NCBI GenBank assembly: GCA_947453725.1
Contig: CANGHH010000013.1
Coordinates: 58,293 to 122,292 of the forward strand
Length of the DNA stretch: 64,000 bases
Direction of reading: 5' to 3'
Source of the DNA: Betaproteobacteria bacterium
Lineage (GTDB): Bacteria > Pseudomonadota > Gammaproteobacteria > Burkholderiales > Burkholderiaceae_C
Position numbers and translations under genes: made by a program. This document shows, piece after piece, positions 17,156-28,630 of this stretch. A model generated the notes under the pieces. The model was not told the DNA's origin. It ran no database searches and saw only the letters and a list, made by a program, of their open reading frames with translations. Numbering within the stretch: the first letter of the stretch is position 1; every line of letters begins with the position of its first letter.

Positions 17156-18655
17156 TCAGCCCGCCGCGCGCTGCAGCAAGGCCTTGGTCTTGCCGACCAG
17201 CGGCCACAGCAGCATCGCGATGGCCAGCCCGGCGATGCTGCCGACCAGGCCGTTGCTCCAGAAGATGCTCAAGGAACCCTGGCTGAGCAACATCGACTGG
17301 CGGAAGCTGCTCTCGGCCATGTCGCCCAGCACCAGGGCCAGCACCAGCGGCGCCATCGGGTACTTCAGCTTCTTGAACAGATAGCCCAGCACGCCGAAGA
17401 CCAGCATCAGCCAGACGTCGAACATCGAGCTGTGCACGGTGTAGGCGCCGATGGCGCAGATCACGATGATCACCGGCGCGATGATCGAGAACGGGATGCG
17501 CAGGATGGCGGCCCACCAGGGCACCGTGGTCAGCACCACGATCAGGCCCACCACGTTGCCGATGTACATGCTGGCGATCAGGCCCCAGACGAAGTCCTTC
17601 TGCTCGATGAAGAGCATCGGGCCGGGCTGCAGGCCCCAGATCAGCAGGCCGCCCAGCAGCACGGCGGCAGTGGGTGAACCGGGGATGCCGAGTGTCAACA
17701 TCGGCAGCAGCGCCGAGGTGCCGGCCGCATGCGCCGCCGTCTCGGGCGCGATCACCCCTTCGATGCGGCCCTTGCCGAAGCTGTCCGGGTCCTTCGACAT
17801 GCGCCGCGCCATGCCGTAGCTCATGAAGCTGGCCGGTGTGGCGCCGCCAGGCGTGATGCCCATCCAGCAACCCACGGCCACGCTGCGCAGGAAGAGCTGC
17901 CAGTGCTTGAGCATCTCGCCCCAGGTCTGCCAGACGACCTTGAAGTTGATCTTGGCGCTCTTGCCCTTGAAGGCCAGGCCTTCTTCCATGGTCAGCAGGA
18001 TCTCGCCGATGCCGAACAGGCCGATGACCGCGATCAGGAAGTCGAAGCCTTTCAGGAGCACGGGCACGCCGAAGGTCATGCGCAACTGCCCGGTCACCGA
18101 ATCCAGACCCACAGCGGCGAGCGCGAAGCCCAGCATCATCGCGGCGATGGTCTTGGCGGGTGGTTCCTTGCTCATGCCGACGAAGCTGCAGAAGGTCAGC
18201 AGCTGCACGGCGAAGAACTCGGCCGGGCCGAACTTCAGCGCAAAGCCGGCGACCACCGGCGCCAGGAAGGTGATCAGCAGCACCGCGAACATCGCGCCCA
18301 CGAAGCTGGACGTGAAGGCCGCCGTCAGCGCCTGCGCGGCCTTGCCCTGCTGGGCCATCGGGTGGCCGTCGAAGGTGGTGGCCACGCTCCACGGCTCACC
18401 GGGGATGTTGAACAGGATGGAGGTGATGGCCCCGCCGAACAGCGCACCCCAGTAGATGCAGCTCAGCATGATGATCGCCGAGGTGGGGTTCATGCTGAAG
18501 GTCAGCGGCAGCAGGATGGCCACGCCGTTGGCACCGCCCAGGCCGGGCAGCACGCCGATGAGCACACCCAGCGTGATGCCGATCAGCATGTAGCCCAGGT
18601 TGGGAACGGTCAGCGCGATGCCGAAACCTTGGAACAGGCTTTGGATTTCGTCCAT
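17156..18655 (-). CDS. tctA: Tripartite tricarboxylate transporter, large permease subunit TctA
   Basis: 499 aa with about 11-12 membrane segments. Typical TctA stretches are GVLIGVLPGLGGANGVAILLPLTF near the N-terminus and IYWGALFGGAITSILFNIPGEPWSVATTFDGHPMA. GLGGANG is the family's substrate/cation-binding type loop and repeats later as GVAP-like GITPGGATPASFMSYG. It forms the secondary transporter with TctB, fed by the periplasmic TctC. Last gene of the tctC-tctB-tctA leftward operon; TctB ends one base before it begins. Confidence 0.94.
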   Translation of the reverse strand: MDEIQSLFQGFGIALTVPNLGYMLIGITLGVLIGVLPGLGGANGVAILLPLTFSMNPTSAIIMLSCIYWGALFGGAITSILFNIPGEPWSVATTFDGHPMAQQGKAAQALTAAFTSSFVGAMFAVLLITFLAPVVAGFALKFGPAEFFAVQLLTFCSFVGMSKEPPAKTIAAMMLGFALAAVGLDSVTGQLRMTFGVPVLLKGFDFLIAVIGLFGIGEILLTMEEGLAFKGKSAKINFKVVWQTWGEMLKHWQLFLRSVAVGCWMGITPGGATPASFMSYGMARRMSKDPDSFGKGRIEGVIAPETAAHAAGTSALLPMLTLGIPGSPTAAVLLGGLLIWGLQPGPMLFIEQKDFVWGLIASMYIGNVVGLIVVLTTVPWWAAILRIPFSIIAPVIIVICAIGAYTVHSSMFDVWLMLVFGVLGYLFKKLKYPMAPLVLALVLGDMAESSFRQSMLLSQGSLSIFWSNGLVGSIAGLAIAMLLWPLVGKTKALLQRAAG

Positions 18656-18656
18656 G

Positions 18657-19157
18657 TCAGAGTCCGAACAGGGCTTCGAAAGGACCCTTGGGCAGCGGCA
18701 CCAGGAACCATCGTTCGAACGTCAGGTAGCAGACCAGCGGCACCCCGATGGCCACCGCCATCGCGTAGGGCAGCTTGTGCTTGCCGTGGCGGACCATGAA
18801 GTAGGCGATGAGCACCACCGAAGCCACGTAGATGCCCAGGGCAGCCACCAGGCCGACGAAGACCACCATGGGCCAGCAGATGGCCCAGACCAGCATCAGC
18901 TGCCCGCGCTCGGCGAACTCTTCGTTGTGGCGCTGCCAGTTCAGCAACTGCTGCAGGGCGATCCAGGCCGACGAACCCGCCAGCCCGATGCCGATGTAGA
19001 AGGGGAAATAGCCCGACCGCGGGCCGTCGTCGCTCCAGCCTATGCCCACACGCAAGCTGTCGGTGATGACCAGCACGGCGGCTGCCAGCAGCAGCAGGGC
19101 CACGAAAAGTTCGGGCCAGCGCGTGCCGACGCTCTCGTCTTGTCCAGGGTTGCTCAT
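18657..19157 (-). CDS. tctB: Tripartite tricarboxylate transporter, small subunit TctB
   Basis: 166 aa from the ATG at 19157 (a TTG at 19166 would add three residues). Four hydrophobic segments are seen, beginning ELFVALLLLAAAVLVITDSL, with the SGYFPFYIGIGLAGSS element between the first and second segments that is typical of TctB. Small membrane partner of TctA. Located between tctC (9 bases upstream) and tctA. Confidence 0.9.
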   Translation of the reverse strand: MSNPGQDESVGTRWPELFVALLLLAAAVLVITDSLRVGIGWSDDGPRSGYFPFYIGIGLAGSSAWIALQQLLNWQRHNEEFAERGQLMLVWAICWPMVVFVGLVAALGIYVASVVLIAYFMVRHGKHKLPYAMAVAIGVPLVCYLTFERWFLVPLPKGPFEALFGL

Positions 19158-19166
19158 GCGTGGCAA

Positions 19167-20150
19167 TCAGTTGGCGAGAAAGCCAGCTTCCTTCATCAGC
19201 GACCGGTGCATCTGCTCGTTGGCGGCCAGCCAGTCGAAGTAGGCCTGGCCGCTGAGCGAGGTCTGGTTGAAAGCGCCCTTGGCCATGAAGTCTTTCCACT
19301 CGGGCAGGGCACGCACCCTGGCGAACAGGTCGACGAAGTACTTCTGCTGGTCGGGTGTGACGCCCGGCGCCATGAAGATGCCGCGCAGCATCAGGTATTC
19401 CACCGGAATGCCGGCCGACGGGCAGGTGGGCACATCGGCCCAGCTCTGCGTGGCGGTCAGCTTCTCGGGGTAGGGCATCTTTACCTTGTCGAAGACGCAC
19501 AGCGGGCGCAACTTGCCCGAACGCCAGTGCGATTCGGCCTCGATGGGGTTGTTGACCGTGGCGTCGATGTGCTTGCCGACCAGTTGCACGGCCACGTCGC
19601 CGCCGCCCTTGAAGGGGATGTAGGTCATCTTCTTGCCAGCCGCTTTTTCAAGCAGCACGGTGATGATCTGGTCTTCCTGCTTGCTGCCGGTGCCGCCCAT
19701 CTTGATGGCCTTGTCGGGCCCGCCCTTCAGCGCATCGAAGAAGGCCTTGGCCGTCTTGTACGGTGCTTCCTCGTTCACCCACAGCACGAACTGGTCCAGC
19801 GCCAGCATGCTCACGGGCGTCATGTCGCGCCAGTTGAAGGGCACCGCGGTGGCCAGCGGGGTGGTGAACAGGTTGGACAGCGTGATGATGATCTTGTGCG
19901 GGTTGCCTTTGTCGCCCTTGACGTCGAGGAAGCCCTCGGCGCCGGCACCGCCGGCCTTGTTCACCACCACGATGGGCTGGGCCATCAGCTTGTTCTTGGT
20001 GACCACGCCCTGGATGAAGCGGGCCATCTGGTCGGCGCCACCGCCAGTGCCGGCGGGCACGACGAATTCGACGGGTTTGCTGGGCTCCCAGGCTGCGGCC
20101 ATCAGCGGCAGGCACAGGCAGACGGACGAGATCAGGCGCTTGAACAACAT
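19167..20150 (-). CDS. tctC: Tripartite tricarboxylate transporter substrate-binding protein (TctC/Bug family)
   Basis: 327 aa from the ATG at 20150, chosen because it opens a clean Sec signal (LFKRLISSVCLCLPLMAAAWEP); the longer frame adds arginine-rich residues before it. The mature part begins KPVEFVVPAGTGGGADQMARF, the Bug ligand-loop pattern, then VVNKAGGAGAEGFLDVKG. Binds a carboxylic acid in the periplasm and delivers it to TctAB. The ligand cannot be predicted from the sequence. First gene of the operon; the promoter should lie in the 133 bases before the moaA end. Confidence 0.92.
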   Translation of the reverse strand: MLFKRLISSVCLCLPLMAAAWEPSKPVEFVVPAGTGGGADQMARFIQGVVTKNKLMAQPIVVVNKAGGAGAEGFLDVKGDKGNPHKIIITLSNLFTTPLATAVPFNWRDMTPVSMLALDQFVLWVNEEAPYKTAKAFFDALKGGPDKAIKMGGTGSKQEDQIITVLLEKAAGKKMTYIPFKGGGDVAVQLVGKHIDATVNNPIEAESHWRSGKLRPLCVFDKVKMPYPEKLTATQSWADVPTCPSAGIPVEYLMLRGIFMAPGVTPDQQKYFVDLFARVRALPEWKDFMAKGAFNQTSLSGQAYFDWLAANEQMHRSLMKEAGFLAN

Positions 20151-20283
20151 GCACAGACTCCAACGATCAGCGCGGCGTCGAGTGCGCCGCATCAGGTGTC
20201 GGATTTATAAGGGGTGCGCCCGTTCGCCGATCTCGGGATTTCTACGCCCGAGGATCATTGGTCGACCCGACGCCCGGGCGCGT

Positions 20284-21447
20284 TCAACCGCCGATGTAGT
20301 GCATCTCGACGCGCCGCTCGCCGCTGCTGGCGACGCCCGTGTCGGCCTGAACTGCGCTGCGCAAGGCCGAGTAGCGATCGTCGCGTTCACCCCAGATCAG
20401 GCCGATGGCCGCCGCGATCTGCGCATCGCTCCAGGGCTGGCCGTCGACGGCGTGGCCGCGCAGCAGGGCGCGCAGGTCGTGGCCCCGGTGCGCGAACAGA
20501 CACATGAAGAGCTTGCCCTCGGTCGACAGCCGGGCGCGGTTGCAGTCGCCGCAGAAGGCCTGGGTGACGCTGCTGATGACACCCACTTCGCCGCCGCCGT
20601 CCGCATAGCGCCAGCGCTGCGCGGTTTCACCCGGTGCTGCCGCCGCCAACGGCTCCAGCGGAAAGGCTGCCGACAGTTGCTGCACCACTTGCGCCGACGG
20701 CAATACCTCGTCCATGCGCCAGCCGTTGCTGGCGCCGACGTCCATGTACTCGATGAAGCGCAGCACCACGCCGGGGCCGAAGCGCTCGCGGACGTGGCGG
20801 GCCAGCGGCACGATCTGCTGGTCGTTGGTGCCGCGCTTGACGACCATGTTGATCTTGATCGGCGCCAGACCCGCCTTCAAGGCGGCTTCGATGCCGGCCA
20901 GCACATCGGCCACCGGGAAATCGACATCGTTCATGCGCCTGAAGGTGGCGTCGTCCAGCGCGTCCAGGCTGACCGTAACGCGCTGCAGGCCGGCGTTGCG
21001 CAGGGCCTGCGCCTTGCGTGCCAGCAGGCTGCCATTGGTGGTCAGCGTGATGTCGAGCGGCGCGCCGCCGGGCGTGCCGTCATCGACACGGATGGCGGCC
21101 AGTTGGGCGATCAGCAACTCGACGTGCTTGCGCAGCAGCGGTTCGCCGCCGGTCAACCGCAGCTTGGTGACGCCGTGGGCGACGAACAGCCGCGCCGTGC
21201 GCGTGATCTCCTCGAAGCTGAGCAGCGAGGTCTGCGGCAGGAACTTGTAGTCCTTGTCGAAGACGTCTTTCGGCATGCAGTAGCTGCAGCGGAAATTGCA
21301 ACGGTCGGTGACCGAGATGCGCAGGTCGCGCAGCGGCCGGCCCAGGCGGTCGGCGAGCAGGCCGCTGGCCGGTGCCGGGTTTTCGGGAACGCGCGGCTGC
21401 GCTGCGGCATAGCGCAGGTCGGCCAGAGGAATGACAGTTTCGCCCAT
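20284..21447 (-). CDS. moaA: GTP 3',8-cyclase
   Basis: 387 aa from the ATG at 21447 ([11 protein letters not shown]). The radical-SAM cluster motif [10 protein letters not shown], the second cluster motif [20 protein letters not shown] and the C-terminal Gly-Gly (MHYIGG) needed for activity are all present. Converts GTP to 3',8-cyclo-7,8-dihydro-GTP, the first step of molybdenum cofactor synthesis. The other Mo-cofactor genes found here (moeA, moaD, moaE) are about 12 kb away. The preceding gene on the same strand, an NlpC/P60 peptidase, ends 37 bases upstream. Confidence 0.96.
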   Translation of the reverse strand: MGETVIPLADLRYAAAQPRVPENPAPASGLLADRLGRPLRDLRISVTDRCNFRCSYCMPKDVFDKDYKFLPQTSLLSFEEITRTARLFVAHGVTKLRLTGGEPLLRKHVELLIAQLAAIRVDDGTPGGAPLDITLTTNGSLLARKAQALRNAGLQRVTVSLDALDDATFRRMNDVDFPVADVLAGIEAALKAGLAPIKINMVVKRGTNDQQIVPLARHVRERFGPGVVLRFIEYMDVGASNGWRMDEVLPSAQVVQQLSAAFPLEPLAAAAPGETAQRWRYADGGGEVGVISSVTQAFCGDCNRARLSTEGKLFMCLFAHRGHDLRALLRGHAVDGQPWSDAQIAAAIGLIWGERDDRYSALRSAVQADTGVASSGERRVEMHYIGG

Positions 21448-21484
21448 CAGCGGATTGTCGCGCGGCTCGCGCGGGCAGCCGGCT

Positions 21485-22102
21485 TCAGGGTTGTGCGTTG
21501 AGTTGCGGCGCCGGCAGTTCGGCACGCCGCGCGCCGTTGAAGCGCTTGGTCCAGTAGGCGGCGCGCATGTCTTCGACGCGCACCTCGCCACCGGCACGCG
21601 GGGCGTGGATGAACTTGCCTTCGCCGACATAGATGCCGACGTGGGAGAAAGCCCGCCGCATGGTGTTGAAGAAGACCAGGTCGCCGGGGCGCAGTTCGTC
21701 CTTCTTCACGTCCAACAGGCCGGCGTTCCTGGCCTGCTGGTCGGCGCGGCGTGGCAGCACCAGGCCGACGCTGTTCTCGAAGACGTAACGCGTGAAGCCG
21801 CTGCAGTCGAAACCCTGCTCGGCGCTGGTGCCGCCGCGCCGGTAGCGCACGCCGAGGAAGTTCATCGCCGACAGCACCAGATCGCTGGCGGTGTCGCGCA
21901 CCTGCTGCAGCACCGGGCTGTCGTCCATCTGCGTCGACAGCTGGGCCGCCAGCTGCGCCGGATCGGGCAGCAAGCCCTTGTCCTTCAGCAGGTTCAGCAC
22001 AGCGTCGCCGGGCTGCACTTCGGGCGCTGCACGGACCACGCCGGCGGCCAGCAGCAGCAGAGTCGGCAGCAGGCACAGGAGCAGGCGGGGGCGCTTCAAC
22101 AT
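21485..22102 (-). CDS. C40 family (NlpC/P60) cell-wall peptidase, exported
   Basis: 205 aa with an N-terminal signal ([22 protein letters not shown]). The NlpC/P60 domain shows the nucleophile Cys in [15 protein letters not shown] and the His in [27 protein letters not shown] is the strand between them. Cleaves gamma-D-Glu-diaminopimelate type bonds in peptidoglycan peptides. Divergent from the acrylyl-CoA reductase gene, with 113 bases between starts. Confidence 0.9.
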   Translation of the reverse strand: MLKRPRLLLCLLPTLLLLAAGVVRAAPEVQPGDAVLNLLKDKGLLPDPAQLAAQLSTQMDDSPVLQQVRDTASDLVLSAMNFLGVRYRRGGTSAEQGFDCSGFTRYVFENSVGLVLPRRADQQARNAGLLDVKKDELRPGDLVFFNTMRRAFSHVGIYVGEGKFIHAPRAGGEVRVEDMRAAYWTKRFNGARRAELPAPQLNAQP

Positions 22103-22215
22103 CGGAGGGGCGAGGATAGCAGCGGTGCTCCGGACGTCAATTCAGGCCGTAACCGAGGCCCGAGCGGGGTCGGCCGTGGCAGGATCAGGGCCCCTCCACC
22201 ACCGTCAAGACGCCC

Positions 22216-23196
22216 ATGTTCAAAGCCCTGCTGCTGGAAAAGGATGCCGACGGCTTCCGTGCCGGCGTCACCGACATCGACGAGAGCCGCCTGCCCGCCG
22301 CCGGTGACGTGCTGGTGCAGCCCGCCTGGTCCACCTTGAACTACAAGGACGGCCTGGCGCTGACCAACCGATCGCCGGTGGTCCGCAACTGGCCGATGGT
22401 GCCGGGCATCGACGGCGCCGGTACGGTGCTGGAAAGCCGCCACCCCGACTGGCAGCCCGGCGACCGCTTCGTGCACAACGGCTGGGGCGTCGGCGAAACG
22501 CACTGGGGGTGCCTGGCCGCGCGCGCGCGGCTGAAGGGCGACTGGCTGGTCAAGTTGCCCGCCGCCTTCACGCCCCGCCAGGCGATGGCCATCGGCACCG
22601 CGGGCTACACGGCCATGCTGTGCGTGCTGGCGCTGGAACGCCACGGCTTGCAGGCCGGCGACGGCGAGGTGCTGGTGACCGGCGCGACCGGTGGCGTCGG
22701 CAGCGTGGCCATCGCGCTGCTGAGCAAACTCGGTCACCGGGTCGTCGCTGCCAGCGGCAAGACGCACGAGACCGACTACCTCACCCACCTGGGCGCCAGC
22801 GCCGTCATCGACCGCGCCGAGCTCGGCGCGCCGGGCAAGCCGCTGCAGAAGGAACGCTGGGCGGCGGTGGTCGACGCGGTGGGCAGCCACACCCTGGTCA
22901 ACGCGCTGGCGCAGGTGCGCTACGGCGGTGTGGTGGCCGCCTGCGGTCTGGCCCAGGGTTTCGACCTGCCGGGCACGGTGATGCCCTTCATCCTGCGCGG
23001 CGTGACGCTGGCCGGCATCGACAGCGTGATGGCGCCGCGCGCGCTGCGTGAACAGGCCTGGGGCCGGCTGGCGAGCGACCTCGACCCGGCGCTGCTGGAA
23101 ACGATGGTCGAGGAGGTGCCGCTGGAAGGCGCCATCGCCGCGGCGCGGCGCTTGATGGACGGCCAAGTGCGCGGCCGGGTGGTCGTTCGCATCTGA
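22216..23196 (+). CDS. acuI: Acrylyl-CoA reductase-type oxidoreductase (AcuI/YhdH family)
   Basis: 326 aa, zinc-independent medium-chain dehydrogenase/reductase. Family marks: TLNYKDGLALTNRSPVVRNWPMVPGIDGAGTV, HWGCLAARARL, GTAGYTAMLCVLALE, and the NADP-binding VTGATGGVGSVAIALLSKLGH (about residue 155). AcuI-type enzymes reduce acrylyl-CoA to propionyl-CoA with NADPH. The next gene is propionyl-CoA synthetase, which supports an acrylate/3-hydroxypropionate/propionate role. A more general quinone-reductase-like activity cannot be excluded. Confidence 0.85.
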   Translation: MFKALLLEKDADGFRAGVTDIDESRLPAAGDVLVQPAWSTLNYKDGLALTNRSPVVRNWPMVPGIDGAGTVLESRHPDWQPGDRFVHNGWGVGETHWGCLAARARLKGDWLVKLPAAFTPRQAMAIGTAGYTAMLCVLALERHGLQAGDGEVLVTGATGGVGSVAIALLSKLGHRVVAASGKTHETDYLTHLGASAVIDRAELGAPGKPLQKERWAAVVDAVGSHTLVNALAQVRYGGVVAACGLAQGFDLPGTVMPFILRGVTLAGIDSVMAPRALREQAWGRLASDLDPALLETMVEEVPLEGAIAAARRLMDGQVRGRVVVRI

Positions 23197-23337
23197 AGGG
23201 TGGCGTCGGGCGGCGCTGAGCGTCCGCGGTGGCCGACATCCGACCGAAGCAGTCGGCGCGTCAGCGGCCAGCAAGGGCACTGCCGAGAATGCGATTCACA
23301 GTGGCGCGTTCCAGCGCCCGCGCACCGGAGACAAGGC

Positions 23338-25230
<1,893 letters not shown>

Positions 25231-25375
25231 TCGGGTGGCGGCGCCCGTCGCTGCGCCGCTGCTGGGCCTGCGCCGGGGGCCCCCGGCTGGGGGATGCAGG
25301 TCCCGCCGCCCGGGTGATGGGCAAGGCGCCGGGCGCCGCCGAGACTGCAGGCCTCCCAGCACCGAGGAGGCCACG

Positions 25376-26263
25376 ATGCCCGCCGTTGATCCCCACTCCA
25401 CGTCCGCCCGCCGCGTTTTCCTGGCCGCTGGCGCCGCGTCGCTGGCAGCGTTCGGCGGCTGGCCGCTGCCGGCCGCGGCCCGTCCGCGCGCCGCAGGCCT
25501 GGTCCTGCCGCTGGCGCAGGAAGCGCCCGTCGATGTCGACCCGACCGGTCACCTCGTCAGTGAGAAATACGACGGCGCCCGCGCGCTGTGGGACGGCCGC
25601 AGGCTGCGCTTCCGCAGCGGCGTGCCCATAACCGCGCCGGCCTGGTTCACGGCGCGCCTGCCGTCGCTGGCGCTCGATGGTGAACTGTGGCTGGGGCGTG
25701 GCCGCTTCGAAGCGCTGTCAGCCGCGGTTCGCCGCCAGCAGCCCGACGACGCCGAGTGGCGGCAGGTCCGCTACCTGGTCTTCGAGCTGCCCGACGCGGC
25801 CGGCGATTTCGCCCGGCGCGCGGCCCGCATCGAAGCCCTGGCCGGCGCCACCGCCTGGCCGTCGCTGGTCGCCGTGGCGCAGAGGCCAGTGGCCGACCGC
25901 GCAGCGCTGCAGGCGCGCTTGCGCGAGGTGGTCGATGGCGGTGGCGAAGGCCTGGTGCTGCACCGCGCCGATGCGCTCTACACCACCGGCCGCAGCAGCG
26001 CGCTGCTGAAGCTCAAGCCGCTGCACGACGCTGAAGGCGTCGTCGTCGCCCACCTGCCCGGGCGCGGCAAGCACGCCGGCCGCCTGGGCGCGCTGCGCGT
26101 GCGCACGCCCGAAGGCCTGGAATTCCAGATCGGCACGGGCTTCAGCGACGCCCAGCGCGAAGACCCGCCGCGCATCGGCGCCGTCGTCACCTACAGCCAC
26201 CGGGGCATGACGGCGGGCGCGGTGCCGCGCTTCGCCAGCTTCCTGCGCGTGCGCGAGCTTTGA
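25376..26263 (+). CDS. ATP-dependent DNA ligase, exported LigE type
   Basis: 295 aa from the ATG at 25376, which follows an AGGAGG-like site. An N-terminal export signal (TSARRVFLAAGAASLAAFGGWPLPAAA; twin Arg, Tat-like) precedes the ligase. Adenylation domain: nucleophilic Lys in SEKYDGARALWDG (motif I), LDGELWLGRGRFE (motif III), YLVFELPDA (motif IIIa), GEGLVLHRADALY (motif IV), LLKLKPLHD (motif V). An OB domain follows. Minimal LigE-type ligases with leader peptides act on DNA in the periplasm and have been linked to competence or biofilm DNA. Convergent with phoH, one base between stops. Confidence 0.9.
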   Translation: MPAVDPHSTSARRVFLAAGAASLAAFGGWPLPAAARPRAAGLVLPLAQEAPVDVDPTGHLVSEKYDGARALWDGRRLRFRSGVPITAPAWFTARLPSLALDGELWLGRGRFEALSAAVRRQQPDDAEWRQVRYLVFELPDAAGDFARRAARIEALAGATAWPSLVAVAQRPVADRAALQARLREVVDGGGEGLVLHRADALYTTGRSSALLKLKPLHDAEGVVVAHLPGRGKHAGRLGALRVRTPEGLEFQIGTGFSDAQREDPPRIGAVVTYSHRGMTAGAVPRFASFLRVREL

Positions 26264-26264
26264 C

Positions 26265-27992
26265 CTAAAGCACGTCGCTGGCGTAGTCGGCCAGCCGCGA
26301 GCGTTCGCCGCGGGCCAGCGTCAGATGCCCGCCGTGCGGCCAGCCCTTGAAGCGGTCGACGGCGTAGGTCAGGCCCGAGCTGCCTTCGGTCAGGTAGGGC
26401 GTGTCGATCTGCGCCAGGTTGCCCAGGCAGACGATCTTGGTGCCCGGGCCGGCGCGCGTGATCAGTGTCTTCATCTGCTTGGGCGTCAGGTTCTGCGCCT
26501 CGTCGATGATCACGTACTTGTTCAGGAAGGTGCGCCCCCGCATGAAGTTCAGGCTCTTGATCTTGATCTTGCTGCGCACCAGGTCGTTGGTGGCCGCGCG
26601 GCCCCATTCGCCAGCGCTGGCGTCCGTGCGGGCCAGCACTTCCAGGTTGTCGTCCAGCGCGCCCATCCACGGGCCCATCTTCTCTTCCTCGTTGCCGGGC
26701 AGGAAGCCGATGTCGTCACCCACCGGCACGGTCACCCGCGTGACGATGATCTCGGTGTAGCGGCGTTCGTCCAGCACCTGCGACAAGCCGGCGGCCAGCG
26801 TCATCAGCGTCTTGCCGGTGCCCGCGGTGCCGGCCAGCGTGACGAAGTCGCACTCCGGGTCCATCAGCAGGTTCAGCGCGAAGTTCTGTTCGCGGTTGCG
26901 CGCGGTCACGCCCCACACCGAGTGCTTGGCGTGGGCGTAGTCGCGCAGTGTCTTCAGCACCGCGGTCTTGCCGGTGATCTCGCTGACACGGGCGTACAGC
27001 GGTGCGGCACCCGGCGTTTCCAGGTAGACGAACTGGTTGATCATCAGCGCCGGGACCAGCGGCCCGCTGATCCGGTAGAAGGTGTTCGTTCCCTGCTGCC
27101 AGCTTTCCATGGTCTTGCCATGGCGCTCCCAGAAGTCGGACGGCAGTTGCAGCACGCCGGTGTAGAGCAGGTCGCCGTCTTCCAGCGTCTTGTCGTTGGT
27201 GTAGTCCTCGGCCTGCAGGCCCAGGGCGCGCGCCTTCACGCGCATGTTGATGTCTTTCGACACCAGCACCACTTCGCGCGCGCTGCCGGCGTTCTGTTGC
27301 TGCTCGCGCAGGCTCATCACGACGCCCAGGATCTGGTTGTCGGCTTTGCCTTGTGGCAAGCCAGCCGGCAGCTTCGCGTCGAGGAAGGTGGTCTGGAAGT
27401 AGAGCTTGCCGCCGGCCTCCCTGTGGCCGGTCTTGGCCAACTCGATCCCGGCGTGGGCGTCCAGGCTGCCGTCCTTGGCGGCCAGGCTGGCCAGCGCGTC
27501 CAGTTCGCGGCTGACCTGGCGCACGCTGCGCGCGACTTCGCTCATGCCCTTCTTGTGACCGTCGAGTTCTTCCAGCGTGATCATCGGCAGGAAGATGTCG
27601 TGCTCCTCAAACCGGAACAGGCTCATCGGGTCGTGCATCAGCACGTTGGTGTCGAGCACGAAGAGCTTGGCCGGGCCGCCGACCTTGGGTTTGCGCGGGC
27701 GCGGCGCGGACTCGGCACGCTGCGATCCGGCAGCCGGTCGGGCGTAGGGCGCCGGCGTTGAGGCGGGTGCCGTCAGGGCCGCTGCCGGGGCCGGCGCCGG
27801 CTCCGCGGCAGGTCTTGGCCTGGCGGCCGCCACAGCGGCGCCGTCGTGCAGATCGAGCGCGGCCTGCGCCGAGGCCGGGACGGCACGGGCCTTCGCCGGG
27901 CGCTTGTCCGTTCGGGGCGCCGCAGCGGGCGCCCCGTAGTCGGTGCTGGGCAGCTGGTCACCTTTTTTTGCGGGCGGCTTGGGCAGGGGCAT
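26265..27992 (-). CDS. PhoH family protein with N-terminal PIN domain (PhoH2)
   Basis: 575 aa. A disordered Ala/Pro/Arg-rich N-terminus of about 105 residues precedes a PIN ribonuclease domain (LFVLDTNVLMHDPMSLFRFEEHDIFLP, ITLEELDGHKKG). A PhoH ATPase/helicase domain follows, with Walker A LAGTAGTGKTLMTLAA and Walker B YVIIDEAQNLTPKQMKTLI, then KIVCLGNLAQIDTPYL. PhoH2 proteins couple RNA unwinding to cleavage. The gene lies downstream of bcp, behind a strong terminator, so it probably has its own promoter in the 40 bases between or is read through at low level. Confidence 0.92.
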   Translation of the reverse strand: MPLPKPPAKKGDQLPSTDYGAPAAAPRTDKRPAKARAVPASAQAALDLHDGAAVAAARPRPAAEPAPAPAAALTAPASTPAPYARPAAGSQRAESAPRPRKPKVGGPAKLFVLDTNVLMHDPMSLFRFEEHDIFLPMITLEELDGHKKGMSEVARSVRQVSRELDALASLAAKDGSLDAHAGIELAKTGHREAGGKLYFQTTFLDAKLPAGLPQGKADNQILGVVMSLREQQQNAGSAREVVLVSKDINMRVKARALGLQAEDYTNDKTLEDGDLLYTGVLQLPSDFWERHGKTMESWQQGTNTFYRISGPLVPALMINQFVYLETPGAAPLYARVSEITGKTAVLKTLRDYAHAKHSVWGVTARNREQNFALNLLMDPECDFVTLAGTAGTGKTLMTLAAGLSQVLDERRYTEIIVTRVTVPVGDDIGFLPGNEEEKMGPWMGALDDNLEVLARTDASAGEWGRAATNDLVRSKIKIKSLNFMRGRTFLNKYVIIDEAQNLTPKQMKTLITRAGPGTKIVCLGNLAQIDTPYLTEGSSGLTYAVDRFKGWPHGGHLTLARGERSRLADYASDVL

Positions 27993-28021
27993 GGGGCGGG
28001 TGGCTGAAGTAACTCAAGGAC

Positions 28022-28055
28022 AAAGAAAAAAGCCGCACAGGCTGCTGTGCGGCTT
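28022..28055 (-). terminator. Rho-independent terminator of bcp
   Basis: On the minus strand the order is stem AGCCGCACAG (28054-28045), 4-base loop, stem CTGTGCGGCT (28040-28031), followed at once by a T-rich run (TTTTTCTTTG). A 10-bp GC-rich stem plus U-tract is a textbook intrinsic terminator, placed 58 bases after the bcp stop. Confidence 0.88.
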
Positions 28056-28112
28056 CATGAGGGGTGCGCAGATCGGCGGCAAGCCGCAGTTGCGGGGGGC
28101 AGGCGCCGGGGC

Positions 28113-28589
28113 TCAAGCGATCTGCTTCAGCGCCTTCACCGCTTGCAACACGTCGTCGACGTGACCGGCCACCTTCAGGCCGCGCCACTCGGCGCGCATC
28201 ACGCCTTCGGCATCCATCAGGAAGGTGCTGCGCTCGATGCCCTTGACCTTCTTGCCATACATGATCTTGTTCTTGACCACGCCGAACATGTGGCAGAGCT
28301 TTTCTTCGGTGTCGGCGATCAGTTCGAAAGGCAGTTCCAGGTTCTGCTTGAACTTCTCGTGGCTGGCCATGTTGTCGCGCGAAACGCCAAACACGACCGC
28401 ACCGGCGGCGATGAACTCGGCATGCTGGTCGCGGAACTGCATCGCTTCCGTGGTGCAGCCGGGGGTGTTGTCCTTGGGGTAGAAATAGAGGACGACGGCT
28501 TTGCCCAAATTGGCTTGCGGCGTGAATTTCACGCCGCCTGTGGCCAGGGCTTCGAAATCAGGGAGTGACTTATTGATGACGGGCGTCAT
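28113..28589 (-). CDS. bcp: Peroxiredoxin, Bcp/PrxQ family
   Basis: 158 aa. The peroxidatic Cys lies in YPKDNTPGCTTEAMQFRD. The second Cys five residues on that is found in E. coli Bcp is absent, so resolution would use another thiol or the Cys in EEKLCHMFGV. VVLYFYP and GVSRDNMASHEKFKQNLELPF fit the family. Thiol-dependent reduction of hydroperoxides in the cytoplasm. Followed by a clear terminator. Confidence 0.93.
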   Translation of the reverse strand: MTPVINKSLPDFEALATGGVKFTPQANLGKAVVLYFYPKDNTPGCTTEAMQFRDQHAEFIAAGAVVFGVSRDNMASHEKFKQNLELPFELIADTEEKLCHMFGVVKNKIMYGKKVKGIERSTFLMDAEGVMRAEWRGLKVAGHVDDVLQAVKALKQIA

Positions 28590-28630
28590 GGGTGGTTTTC
28601 TCGCACTGCACCGAGGCCGGAGGCCGGGCC

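Noticed and set aside
20151..20283. Possible riboswitch upstream of tctC or Mo-cofactor motif near moaA
   Set aside because: The gap is short and shows no conserved aptamer-like structure; it is upstream of tctC and only downstream of moaA.
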